From Planctomycetota bacterium (GTDB taxonomy: Bacteria > Planctomycetota > UBA1135 > GCA-002686595): 64,000 nucleotides of DNA. Below are positions 1-8,379 of this stretch, piece by piece. Below the pieces are notes generated by a model. The model ran no database searches, was not told the DNA's origin, and saw only the letters and a program-made list of their open reading frames with translations. The DNA lies in assembly GCA_016779225.1 (NCBI GenBank), contig JADHNZ010000010.1:17446-81445 (forward strand), in the 5' to 3' direction. Position 1 is the first letter of the stretch. Every line of letters begins with the position of its first letter. Both the position numbers and the translations under genes were made by a program.

Positions 1-1075
1 CTCCCTGCCAGGCGTGTTCTGGCGCGTTGACCGCCTCGATGCGCTGCAGCGAGCGGAACACGCGCCCGGGTGGATTCTTCAGCCAGGGAGCGTAGACCCG
101 GAAGAGCTCGCCCTCCTTCACATCGAGGGTGGCCACGACGACGGGATCCCTGGGGCGGATGGTCTCACTCGCTCCAGTCTGCGGGGGGGTGAGAGCCACG
201 ATGCGGAGCGGCCCTCCCGCCAGGCCGAACGCGCGACCCGTGAGGTGCACGCCCATCGGGAGCTCCTCCAGGACGAGGTCCACCTCGACGACCTCTCCCG
301 GCGCGCTTGGCCCGCTCAGGCTCACCTGAGCGAGCGGGCTGAGGCTCCAGGGCGCGCGCAGGTAGGCCTTGAGCTCAAGGCCGAGGCCGATGCCGTCGAA
401 CCGTGCGGCGTCCTCGAGCGAACCAGGGGAGACCTCGGCATCAAGGGAGGCGACCAGCGTGCGGGGCCTTCGCTGGGGGACGAGGTCGAGGGTCAGGCCA
501 GGGAGTAGCGGTCCGCTCGGAGAGCGGACCGTGACCACGACTGTGCCCGTTGCGGGGCGGACCAGCGTGACGCGCACCGGCGGTGCGGCGACCTCGTGAT
601 CCACATCCGCAAAGCTCCCGGCGGCAGAGTCCTCGGTCACCATCCCCGCGAGGGCGAGCCGCGGGGTCGCGCTCCCCGCGGCGAGGTCCTCGAGCAGCTC
701 CGCGGGCAGGCCGTCCTCGGGGCGGGGGACGAAGGCCTCTCCCTCGGCGTCGGTGAGGACGCCCTCTCCCATCGTGTACACGACTCGCTTCCGGAGACGG
801 CCTGCAACGAAGGTGGTCAGGACCGTCGCGCCCGGCGCCGGCCTCCCGTCGACCTCGACCACGCGCACCAGCCAGCCGATGCGGCGATCATGGGGAGCGC
901 TCTCACGGGCGTTGTCGGGCAGGTCCCCTGGCGCGAGCCGTGCCTCCTCGGCAGTGGGGGCGCTCGCAGCGCCCGGCTGGGCCTGGAGGGGGGCCAGTTC
1001 GCCGTCCTCGCCTGGCGCCCGCAGCAGCAGGGACAGGCCGACAAGGGCCGTGAGGAGGATCAGGGTGCGCCGCAT
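1..1075 (-). CDS. Secreted carboxypeptidase-regulatory-like domain protein (3' end outside window)
   Basis: An open frame runs on the minus strand from ATG at 1075 through the left edge without a stop, giving at least 358 codons. The N-terminus (MRRTLILLTALVGLSLLL) is a signal-peptide-like hydrophobic segment followed by an Ala/Pro/Glu-rich linker. The remainder is beta-rich, with stretches such as VRVVEVDGRPAPGATV near residue 70 and VRSPSGPLLPGLTLDLVP near residue 190. These resemble carboxypeptidase-regulatory-like or Ig-like folds common in planctomycete surface proteins. No catalytic motif is visible. It is transcribed divergently from the metal-efflux operon, with 149 bp between the two starts. 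The function is not known; export is inferred from the signal sequence. The family call is a fold impression only. Confidence 0.7.
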   Translation of the reverse strand, partial: MRRTLILLTALVGLSLLLRAPGEDGELAPLQAQPGAASAPTAEEARLAPGDLPDNARESAPHDRRIGWLVRVVEVDGRPAPGATVLTTFVAGRLRKRVVYTMGEGVLTDAEGEAFVPRPEDGLPAELLEDLAAGSATPRLALAGMVTEDSAAGSFADVDHEVAAPPVRVTLVRPATGTVVVTVRSPSGPLLPGLTLDLVPQRRPRTLVASLDAEVSPGSLEDAARFDGIGLGLELKAYLRAPWSLSPLAQVSLSGPSAPGEVVEVDLVLEELPMGVHLTGRAFGLAGGPLRIVALTPPQTGASETIRPRDPVVVATLDVKEGELFRVYAPWLKNPPGRVFRSLQRIEAVNAPEHAWQG

Positions 1076-1224
1076 GGTTGTCCGCTCAGGATTCCACGCG
1101 GTCCGGAGCGGTTCCAGGGCAGACCTCGAACTCCGGCCTCGCGGATTCGGGGGAGAACGGTCGATCGCCCGCGGGCCCCGCGTGGCTATCCTCGGCCGCG
1201 TGGGCCACGGCGTGGCCCGTCGCA

Positions 1225-1713
1225 ATGATCGTGCGCAGCAGCCCTTCTCCCGCCAGCCGCCGCCTGCGCCTTGCGCTGGTGGCGCTGGCGCTGCTGCTGC
1301 AGTGGACTGCCGTGCCGCTGCACCTGGCCTCCCATGGGCACCTCGGGCTTCCCCTGGTGGGGGGCCACGGTCCGCACGCGCATGGGGGAGACCATGAGCT
1401 GGCCGGCGCGCGCCGCCCTCATGATCACGAGCACGATCACGGACACGATGGCTCCGCCGGTGCGAGTGCTTGCGAAGAGGGCCACGAGCCGGAGAGCCAC
1501 GAGCCCCACGCCCTGGAGGATCACCTGCTCTCTCTGGCCGAGCCGGGGACTGATGTGCTCCAGCCGCTGATCTTGGGCCTCGTTCTCGAGCGCATTCAGG
1601 GGCGCCTCAAGAGTTCACGGGTGGCGTGGGCGAACTCCGTCCTCGAGGACGATCCGCGGCCCCCGCCGGAGCTCGGCCGCCAGCCCGCAAGGGCGCCGCC
1701 CCGTCTCGCCTGA
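1225..1713 (+). CDS. His-rich membrane-anchored or secreted protein heading the metal-efflux operon
   Basis: This 162-residue protein starts at ATG 1225, just ahead of a hydrophobic segment (LALVALALLLQWTAVPLHLA) that acts as a signal or single membrane anchor. An upstream in-frame start at 1078 would place 49 unlikely residues before it. The centre is rich in His, Asp and Glu (HDHEHDHGHDG around residues 65-80), a typical periplasmic metal-binding tract. Small His-rich proteins of this kind often head czc-type operons in planctomycetes and proteobacteria. It lies 39 bp before the outer-membrane efflux gene on the same strand. The likely role is periplasmic metal buffering or sensing, inferred from composition and context. 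Confidence 0.65.
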   Translation: MIVRSSPSPASRRLRLALVALALLLQWTAVPLHLASHGHLGLPLVGGHGPHAHGGDHELAGARRPHDHEHDHGHDGSAGASACEEGHEPESHEPHALEDHLLSLAEPGTDVLQPLILGLVLERIQGRLKSSRVAWANSVLEDDPRPPPELGRQPARAPPRLA

Positions 1714-1752
1714 ACCGCGTGCGCCTCCCCAGGGGAGGCGTGAGGTCGCTGC

Positions 1753-3228
1753 GTGTGTGCAGCGCTCCGTTCAGCTCGAGACCCCGTCCCCGACTTGCAT
1801 CCTCTCTTCGTCCGCCGTGTTGCCACGGCTCTCCGCGCACGACGCTCGCTTGCGGCGCTCGCCCTCGCGACCCTCGGATCCTGCCAGCTCCACAAGCCGG
1901 CCCCGCTCATCCCGGAAGCCCACCGCGAGGAGTGGTCCGCCCGGCTGCGGACGGTCGCTGCCGTCCGGCCTGGCGGTGAGCTCGTGCACGGCGGGCCGAG
2001 CACTTCCGGCGGAGCCACGGTCACCCAAGGCAGCGCCACGCAGCTCGAGCTCGCCGACGGCCTGGACCTGTCCGAGGGGCTGCTCGTCGCTCTGGTTCAC
2101 CACCCCGACCTTCGGCGCGCGCGCCAGGAGCTGGAGGGAGCCGTGGGGGTCCTCGAGGCCTCGGGCGCACCCTTGGATCCGTAGCTCCAGTCGAACCTGC
2201 TGCGCATCCGTGGGCCTGTCGAGGACCCCTGGGTCCTGACCCCGAACCTGGCGTTCAGCCTGCCCCTAACGGGCCAGCTGGAGGCGGCACGCGGCCGTGC
2301 CTCCGCGGCCCAGCGAGCGGCGCTGGCCGCAGTGCTCGAGGCAGAGTGGCGGGTCCAGCGCGAGGTGCGCATCGCCTGGGTCGAGTGGTCCGCGTGCGCT
2401 GCCGAGCTCGCCGTAGAGGGTGAACTCGTCACGCAGCTTGCAGGCCTGAGTGCGAGCGCCGACGGCCTCCTCGACCGTGGCGAGCTCTCCGCACCTGAGG
2501 CCGCCCTCTTCCAGCTGGTGCTGGCCGAGGCCGCTGCGGACCTCGCCGCCCTGCGCGGCGCCTGTGAGGGCGCGCGGCTGCGGCTGCTGGGTGAGCTTGG
2601 GCTGCACCCCAGCGCCGCGGTGGAGCTTGTGCCCCTCGACCTCACGGCTCGAATGGCACCGCCCGTCTTCGAGACCGTCGACGAGCGGGGACACCCGCGC
2701 CTCCAGCACCTCGAGGCTCGGTACGAGGAGGCGGAGCAGGGCCTGCGCCTGGCCCTGGCGCGTCAGCTCACGGATCCCCTTGTGGGGCCCATGTTCGAGT
2801 CGGACGGGGGCCAGCTGCGCTGGGGACTCACCCTGGGCTGGACGCTGCCCCTCTTCAACGGCAACCAGCTGGGCATCGCGCAGGCGCGCGCGGCGAGGGA
2901 TCGCGCGCGGACCGAGCTTGAGGTCGAGCGAGAGGCCCTCGAGGTCGAGCGCGCCTCGCGGCGTGCCGAGCTCCAGGGCCTGCTGGGCCAGCACGAGATG
3001 CTCGCGACTGGCCTGCTCCCCGCCGCCGAGCGGCAGCTGGTCGAGGCCACCAGGCTGGCAGGCCTTGGGGAGCTCTCGAGCGTGGCGCTGCTCGAGTGCG
3101 TCGAGCGAGGGCGGCAGGCGCGCCTCGCGCGCGTTGCCGCCTCGCGCAGGCAAGCCCACGAGGAGGCCCACCTCACATGGGCCATGGGGCCGGAGCCCCG
3201 CACGCAACACGAGGAGAACGAACGATGA
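1753..3228 (+). pseudogene. CzcC/TolC-like outer-membrane efflux lipoprotein interrupted by an in-frame amber codon
   Basis: One reading frame encodes a complete outer-membrane factor of the CzcC type: a lipoprotein signal (ALALATLGSC), a first helical repeat, a beta segment (AFSLPLTGQLEAA) and a second repeat (LTLGWTLPLFNGNQLGIAQ). It is broken by TAG at 2182-2184, after ...ASGAPLDP. The frame continues without any shift to TGA 3226-3228, so a single substitution separates it from an intact gene of about 490 residues. Flanking residues match where relatives read NPxL, so the lost codon may have been GAG, CAG or TGG. The start is uncertain: GTG 1753, or TTG 1795 directly before the signal sequence. 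The stop overlaps the adaptor start (ATGA). It may be a true pseudogene or a sequence error. Confidence 0.8.
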
Positions 3229-4615
3229 GCACCAAGCACCGCACCCTCCTGCTGACCCTCGCCGCGCTCACCGCCTGTGGGCCGGGAGGGCTCGATCATG
3301 GTCACGATCACGGAGACCACACCATGGTCCGACCGGGGAAGCCGAGGAGACTCCGATCAGCTCCGAGGAGGAGGACACACTCCCCTGGGGCGTCGTCGCC
3401 GTTCCTCCCCAGGTCCGCCACAACCTCGGGATGACCTTTGCGCCTGTCGAGGTGCGCACCGTCGAGGACACCCTCCGCATCCCGGGCTCGTTCGAGCTCC
3501 CTTCGCGCGCGCGACGCGAGTACAGGACCCCTCTGCGCGGACGGATCGAGCTGCTCGTGGCGGAGTACCAGACGGTTGAGCCAGGGACACCGCTCTACCG
3601 CTTCCAGTCGCCGACCTGGCCCGAGCTCTTGCACGAGATCCTCACTGGAGAGCAGGCCCGCCGAACGGCGGACGCGGAGATCGCGCTGGCGGACGCTCGG
3701 ATCACGGAGGCGCGTGTGCAGCTCGAAGGGCTGCGTGCGCGCCAGGCCTCGCTCGCTGAGCTCGGCCAGCGTCCCGCGGACCTCGAGCAGCTGGCCCACG
3801 GCCTCGAGGCCTCCCTGCCGCGCCTCCGGGCGGAGCTCGAGGTCGCGCAGGCGCGGCTCCTCAATGCCACTGCGACCTGGGAGCACGCGCTGCACCGCGC
3901 GGCGGCGGCGGCCGGGCTCACGGAGGAGGACCTGCTGGAGCCGGTGGGGCACGGGGGCGAGCTGCGCCCGCGCTATATGACCATGGACTGGATCGAGGTG
4001 CAGGCCGACGAGCCGGGGCGAGTCGAGCACCTCGCCGTGCCCAGCGGCGCCTTTCTCGAGGCAGCCTCACCGGTCGTGCGCACCGTGGATCTGACGCGCC
4101 TTCGCTTCCGGGCGCTGGCGCTGCAGGCCGACCTGGAGGAGCTGCTCGAGCCCCGCTCCGTGCGAATCGTTCCTGCCTCCGGGGCCGTTCCGCCTCTCGA
4201 CGCGTCCCTGTCCCTCGGGCTCGAGGCCCACCCTTCGGAGCGCACGATCGAGGTCCTCGGAGAGCCGACGGAGCTCGCCGCCTGGGCCCGCCCGGGGGTC
4301 ACGGCCTTCCTGGAGATCGTCCTGCGCGGCGAGGGGGAGCGCCGGTTCGCCGTGCCGGCGCGCGCCGTGGTGCAGGACGGGCTGACCCAGGTCCTCTTCC
4401 GCCGGGATCCGGGGAGTCCGGACCGAGTGCTACGCGTGGAGGCGGACCTCGGCGCGACGGACGGCTCCTGGGTCGTCCTCGAGAGCGGCGTGGGTCCTGG
4501 GGACGAGGTCGTCCTGGACGGCGTCTACGAGCTCAAGCTCGCAACCCAGCAGGGCGGCGGTCCCCAGCCCGGGGGCCACTTCCACGCTGACGGCTCGTTT
4601 CACGAGGATCACTAG
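3225..4615 (+). pseudogene. CzcB-like RND efflux periplasmic adaptor with an N-terminal frameshift
   Basis: ATG 3225 overlaps the previous stop and opens a convincing lipoprotein signal plus His-rich tail (MSTKHRTLLLTLAALTAC, then GHDHGDH), but this frame ends at 3434. From about 3320 to TAG 4613-4615 the next frame encodes a full membrane-fusion protein. It has a barrel-sandwich lipoyl half (SRARREYRTPLRGRIELL), a long helical hairpin, a second lipoyl half, a beta barrel and a His-rich C-terminus (GGHFHADGSFHEDH). No start codon exists in that frame before residue-equivalent MTFAPVEV. Restoring one base near 3315-3322 would join the halves. No slippery heptamer is seen, so this is a mutation or a sequencing error. 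Such adaptors link the inner-membrane pump to the outer-membrane channel and deliver metal. Confidence 0.8.
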
Positions 4616-4624
4616 GAGCCTGCC

Positions 4625-7600
4625 GTGCTGAAGCATCTGATCCGCCTGTCCCTGGACCATGCCGCCCTGGTGCTGGTCCTCGCGGGGACCCTGCTCGGCC
4701 TGGCTGCCGTGCGCCTCGGCACTATGCCGGTGGATGTGTTCCCCGAGCTCAACGCCCCGACCGTCGTGGTCATGGCCGAGGCTCCCGGCCTCGCCGCCGA
4801 CGAGGTCGAGCAGTATGTGACCTTCCCGATCGAGACGGCGGTCAACGGGGTCCCCGGCGTGCGGCGTGTGCGCACCTCCTCCGCCATCGGGCTCTCGATC
4901 GCCTATGTCGAGTTCGCGTGGGGCCAGGACATCTACCGCGCGCGCCAGCTGGTCTCCGAGCGCCTGGACGCAGCCCGCGAGGTCCTGCCCGAGGGGACCC
5001 ATGCGGAGATGACGCCGATCACCTCCATCACCGGGGAGATCATGCTCCTCGCGGTCTCCTCCCCAGGCGGGGAGCTCTCTCCGCTCGAGCTGCGCTCCTA
5101 CGCCGAGTTCGACCTGCGCAACCGCGTGCTGGCGGTGCCCGGCATCGCGCAGGTCGCGGTGATCGGCGGGGAGCTTCCGGAGTACCAGGTCGTCGTACGG
5201 CAGGAGACGCTGAGCTCCTACGGCCTGACGCTGCAGGAGGTGGCCAGTGCCGCCCAGTCCTCGCACAGCAGCCTGAGCGCGGGCTACCTGCCGGATGTCG
5301 GACACTTCGAGCTGCCGGTACGGCAGAGCGGGCGCGTGCGCTCGCTGGAGGACATCTCTGGGCCCCTCGTCAAGCTGCACGAGGGCACGCCCATCACCCT
5401 TGGTCAGGTGGCCGAGGTGCGCCTGGCTGCGGCGCCCCGCCGGGGGACCGGCGCCGACGGTGGGCTGCCCGCGGTGGTGCTCACGGTCCAGAAGGCTCCC
5501 GGTACCAACACCCTGGCGATCACCCGTGAGGTGGATGCCCTGCTGGACGGCCTGGAGCCCTCGCTACCCGTCGGCCTCCGCGTGAACCGCCAGGCCTTCC
5601 GCCAGGCGGACTTCATCGGCCTCGCGGTCCAGAATGTGGTCAGCGCCCTTCGCGACGCGGCCCTGATCGTGACGGTGATCCTGGCCCTGTTCCTGCTCAA
5701 CGCCCGCACGACCCTGGTCACGCTGACGGCCCTGCCGCTCTCTCTCGCCGCGGGCCTGCTGGCCCTGGACGCCCTGGGCGAGACGATCAATGTGATGACC
5801 CTCGGGGGCCTCGCCATCGCCGTGGGAAGCCTCGTCGACGATGCGATCATCGATGTCGAGAATGTGTTTCGGCGCCTGCGCGAGAACGGTCTCCTTCCCG
5901 AGGGGCAGCGCCGCCCAGCGCGCGAGGTCATCTTCGAGGCCAGCAACGAGATCCGCCCCGCGATGGTGTTCGCCACCGTGATCATCGCCTTGGTGTTCCT
6001 GCCTCTCATGTTCCTCGGGGGGATCGAGGGGCGCTTCTTCCGGCCCCTGGGCGTAGCCTTCGTGGTCTCCCTGGGCGCCTCGCTCCTGGTGGCCCTGACG
6101 GTCACGCCGGCGCTCTGCCGGCTGCTGCTCACGCGCGGGCTGGCGAGGGGTGACGAGCGCGAGGGCGTGGTCGTGCGCGCCCTCAAGGCCCTCTACGCGC
6201 CGGCCCTCCGGGCCGCCGTGCGCTGGCGAGCGCTCGTCCTCGCCGGCGCGGTCGTGGCCACGGGGCTCGCCGTTGCCCTGGGCTCCACCTTCGGGAGCTC
6301 GTTCCTCCCGGAGTTCAACGAGGGCACCTTCACGGTGGGGGTCTTCGCGCCGCCAGGGACCTCCCTGCGGGCGAGCGACCGCCTGGCTGCCGCCGTGGAG
6401 CAGCGGCTCCTCGCGGTCGAGGGCGTGCGCAGCGTCACGCGGCGCACGGGCCGCGCGGAGCGTGACGAGCACGCGGAGCCCGTGAGCAACTCCGAGCTGG
6501 AGGTGACTCTCGTCCCGGGGACGCCCCGGGATGAGGTGCGCCGGCGTGTGCGCGAGCTCCTCGAGCAGGTCCCGGGCATCACCACCAATGTCGGCCAGCC
6601 CATCGAGCACCGCCTGAGTCACATCCTCTTGGGGACGCCGGCTGCCATCGCGATCAGCGTCTACGGGGACGACCTGGACGGGCTGCGGGCGGTGGCTCAG
6701 GAGCTGGAGGCCGCCCTCGAGGACCTGCCCGGAGCGCGGGAGTTCACGGCCAACCGGGAGGTCATGGTCCAGTCGCTTCCCGTGCAGTTCCGCTCGGACC
6801 TCCTGGCCGCCCACGGGCTGACGCCGCGGGCCGCGGCGGAGCAGGTTCGGGACGCCGTGCACGGCGCGCAGGTGGCGGAGGTCCATGATGGCCTGCGCAG
6901 GTATGGCCTCGCCGTCCGCCTCGCCTCGGACGAGCGCGACAGCGTGGAGGACCTGGGCGAGCTCGTCCTTCAGGGCGCGGGCGGGGCTCGGGTGCGGCTA
7001 CGAGAGGTGGCCTCCTTCGGCCCCGAGCTCGCGTCGAACCTGATCACGCGTGAGGACTCCCAGCGCAAGGCGGTGGTCTCGCTCAACCTCGCAGAGGGGG
7101 CGAACCTCGGACACCTCGTCGAGCAGGTGCGCGAACGGGTGGACCCGATCGTGCGCGCCGCCGGCTACCGAGTGCACTACGGGGGGCAGTTCGAGGCGCA
7201 GCAGTCGGCCCTGCGGGCAATCGGCACCGCCTCGGCCGTCGTCCTGGTCCTGATGTTCGTACTGCTCCAGGTCGCCATCGGCTCGGCGCGCGTGGCGCTG
7301 CTGGTGCTCGTGAACCTGCCCCTGGCTCTGATCGGGGGCATCGTTGCGGTGTTTCTCGCCGAGTCGCCCAATGCGATGCAGGCGCTGACGCCCCTGCTGA
7401 CGGGAGGCAGCTTCACTGCGCCCGTCCTGTCGATCGCCTCCCTGGTGGGGTTCATCACCCTGTTCGGCATCGCGGTGCGCAACGGGATCCTGCTGGTGAA
7501 CCACTACAGGCACCTGATCGAGGTGGAGGGCTGCTCCGTCGCGGAGGCGATCCAGCGCGGCTCCCTCGAGCGCCTGGTGCCGATCCTGATGACCGCCCTG

Positions 7601-7792
7601 ACCGCGGCCTTTGCGCTGCTCCCGATCGTGCTGGAGGGCGACCGTCCCGGCAACGAGATCCTGGCGCCGCTCTCCGTGGTGATGATGGGGGGGCTCTTGA
7701 GCTCCACCCTCCTGAACCTCGTCCTCGTCCCTGCGGGCTACGCCATGCTCCACGCGGGCAGCCTGCGTGTCTCTCCCCCGAGTCCCTCATGA
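4625..7792 (+). CDS. Heavy-metal efflux RND transporter (CzcA/CusA family)
   Basis: This 1055-residue protein has the RND layout: TM1 at residues 10-30, a porter/docking loop, TM2-7 (about 335-540), a second loop and TM8-12 (about 870-1040). The start is GTG 4625, nine bases after an AGGAG motif. The TM4 motif GSLVDDAIIDVEN keeps the second Asp and Glu of the proton relay but has Ala-Val-Gly where CzcA reads Asp-Phe-Gly. CusA-type pumps share that pattern, so copper or silver is possible as well as zinc, cobalt or cadmium. It sits inside an operon of His-rich proteins and intact itself, although both partner genes are broken. It exports metal ions using the proton gradient. Confidence 0.92.
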   Translation: MLKHLIRLSLDHAALVLVLAGTLLGLAAVRLGTMPVDVFPELNAPTVVVMAEAPGLAADEVEQYVTFPIETAVNGVPGVRRVRTSSAIGLSIAYVEFAWGQDIYRARQLVSERLDAAREVLPEGTHAEMTPITSITGEIMLLAVSSPGGELSPLELRSYAEFDLRNRVLAVPGIAQVAVIGGELPEYQVVVRQETLSSYGLTLQEVASAAQSSHSSLSAGYLPDVGHFELPVRQSGRVRSLEDISGPLVKLHEGTPITLGQVAEVRLAAAPRRGTGADGGLPAVVLTVQKAPGTNTLAITREVDALLDGLEPSLPVGLRVNRQAFRQADFIGLAVQNVVSALRDAALIVTVILALFLLNARTTLVTLTALPLSLAAGLLALDALGETINVMTLGGLAIAVGSLVDDAIIDVENVFRRLRENGLLPEGQRRPAREVIFEASNEIRPAMVFATVIIALVFLPLMFLGGIEGRFFRPLGVAFVVSLGASLLVALTVTPALCRLLLTRGLARGDEREGVVVRALKALYAPALRAAVRWRALVLAGAVVATGLAVALGSTFGSSFLPEFNEGTFTVGVFAPPGTSLRASDRLAAAVEQRLLAVEGVRSVTRRTGRAERDEHAEPVSNSELEVTLVPGTPRDEVRRRVRELLEQVPGITTNVGQPIEHRLSHILLGTPAAIAISVYGDDLDGLRAVAQELEAALEDLPGAREFTANREVMVQSLPVQFRSDLLAAHGLTPRAAAEQVRDAVHGAQVAEVHDGLRRYGLAVRLASDERDSVEDLGELVLQGAGGARVRLREVASFGPELASNLITREDSQRKAVVSLNLAEGANLGHLVEQVRERVDPIVRAAGYRVHYGGQFEAQQSALRAIGTASAVVLVLMFVLLQVAIGSARVALLVLVNLPLALIGGIVAVFLAESPNAMQALTPLLTGGSFTAPVLSIASLVGFITLFGIAVRNGILLVNHYRHLIEVEGCSVAEAIQRGSLERLVPILMTALTAAFALLPIVLEGDRPGNEILAPLSVVMMGGLLSSTLLNLVLVPAGYAMLHAGSLRVSPPSPS

Positions 7793-8313
7793 GCCCCTCC
7801 GCCGTGCTTCCCCGCCTGCTCACCTTCGCCTGCGCTGTCACCGGGCTCTTGGCCTGCCAGCCCTCGCCCGAGACCGTGGCGCCCGGCTCCGGTGCCTCGG
7901 CTCCAGGCGCTCCGTCAGCCGCTCCGTCAGCCGATGCCGCGGCGGGAGGCAGCGGAGAGGACCATGACCATGCGCACGATGAGGTGGACCTCGGGACGCT
8001 GCAGCTCGGCCCGCACGCCGTGCAGCTCGCCCAGGCCCACGGTCCGCTCACTGCCGGGGCCGAGGCCGGGCTCGTGGTGAAGCTGCCCTACAGCGACGGC
8101 GGCGAGACCGTGGTCCGCGGCTGGCTCGGGAGCGCGGAGCGGACCCAGTCCTACATCGGGCTGGGCGCCTACGCGCCGAGCCACGACGACTACGACCTCC
8201 ATGCTCTGGCTCCGGATCCCCTGTCCGCCGAGGTGGCGTGGTGGGTCGAGCTCGAGCTGCCCGATGGAACGCGGCTCCTGGGCAGCCACGCACCGCTGCG
8301 CGAGACGCGCTGA
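7789..8313 (+). CDS. His/Asp-rich lipoprotein at the end of the metal-efflux operon
   Basis: ATG 7789 overlaps the czcA-like stop (ATGA), so the gene is translationally coupled to the pump. The 174-residue product has a lipobox (VTGLLAC, Cys23), a Ser/Ala/Pro linker and an acidic His patch (EDHDHAHDE near residue 60). A small beta domain with conserved-looking Trp and Tyr residues follows. The linker contains a 12-base direct repeat (GCTCCGTCAGCC, near 7911-7934). It resembles no enzyme I recognise. Composition and position suggest a periplasmic metal-binding accessory, inferred only. Confidence 0.7.
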   Translation: MSPSAVLPRLLTFACAVTGLLACQPSPETVAPGSGASAPGAPSAAPSADAAAGGSGEDHDHAHDEVDLGTLQLGPHAVQLAQAHGPLTAGAEAGLVVKLPYSDGGETVVRGWLGSAERTQSYIGLGAYAPSHDDYDLHALAPDPLSAEVAWWVELELPDGTRLLGSHAPLRETR

Positions 8314-8379
8314 GCAGGCGCCCCTCGCCCTTCCGCGGGCCGATCAGGTCTTCGGGGAGCGAGGCGGTATGGTGAGCCC

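Noticed and set aside
2182..2184. Pyrrolysine or other recoding of TAG
   Set aside because: TAG ends several intact genes in the window and no pyrrolysine genes are seen. Flanking context in the two interrupted genes shows no shared signal.
3225..3434. Programmed ribosomal frameshift in the czcB-like gene
   Set aside because: No slippery heptamer or suitably spaced downstream structure is visible in the overlap, and the adjacent gene also carries a lesion. A mutation or sequence error is simpler.
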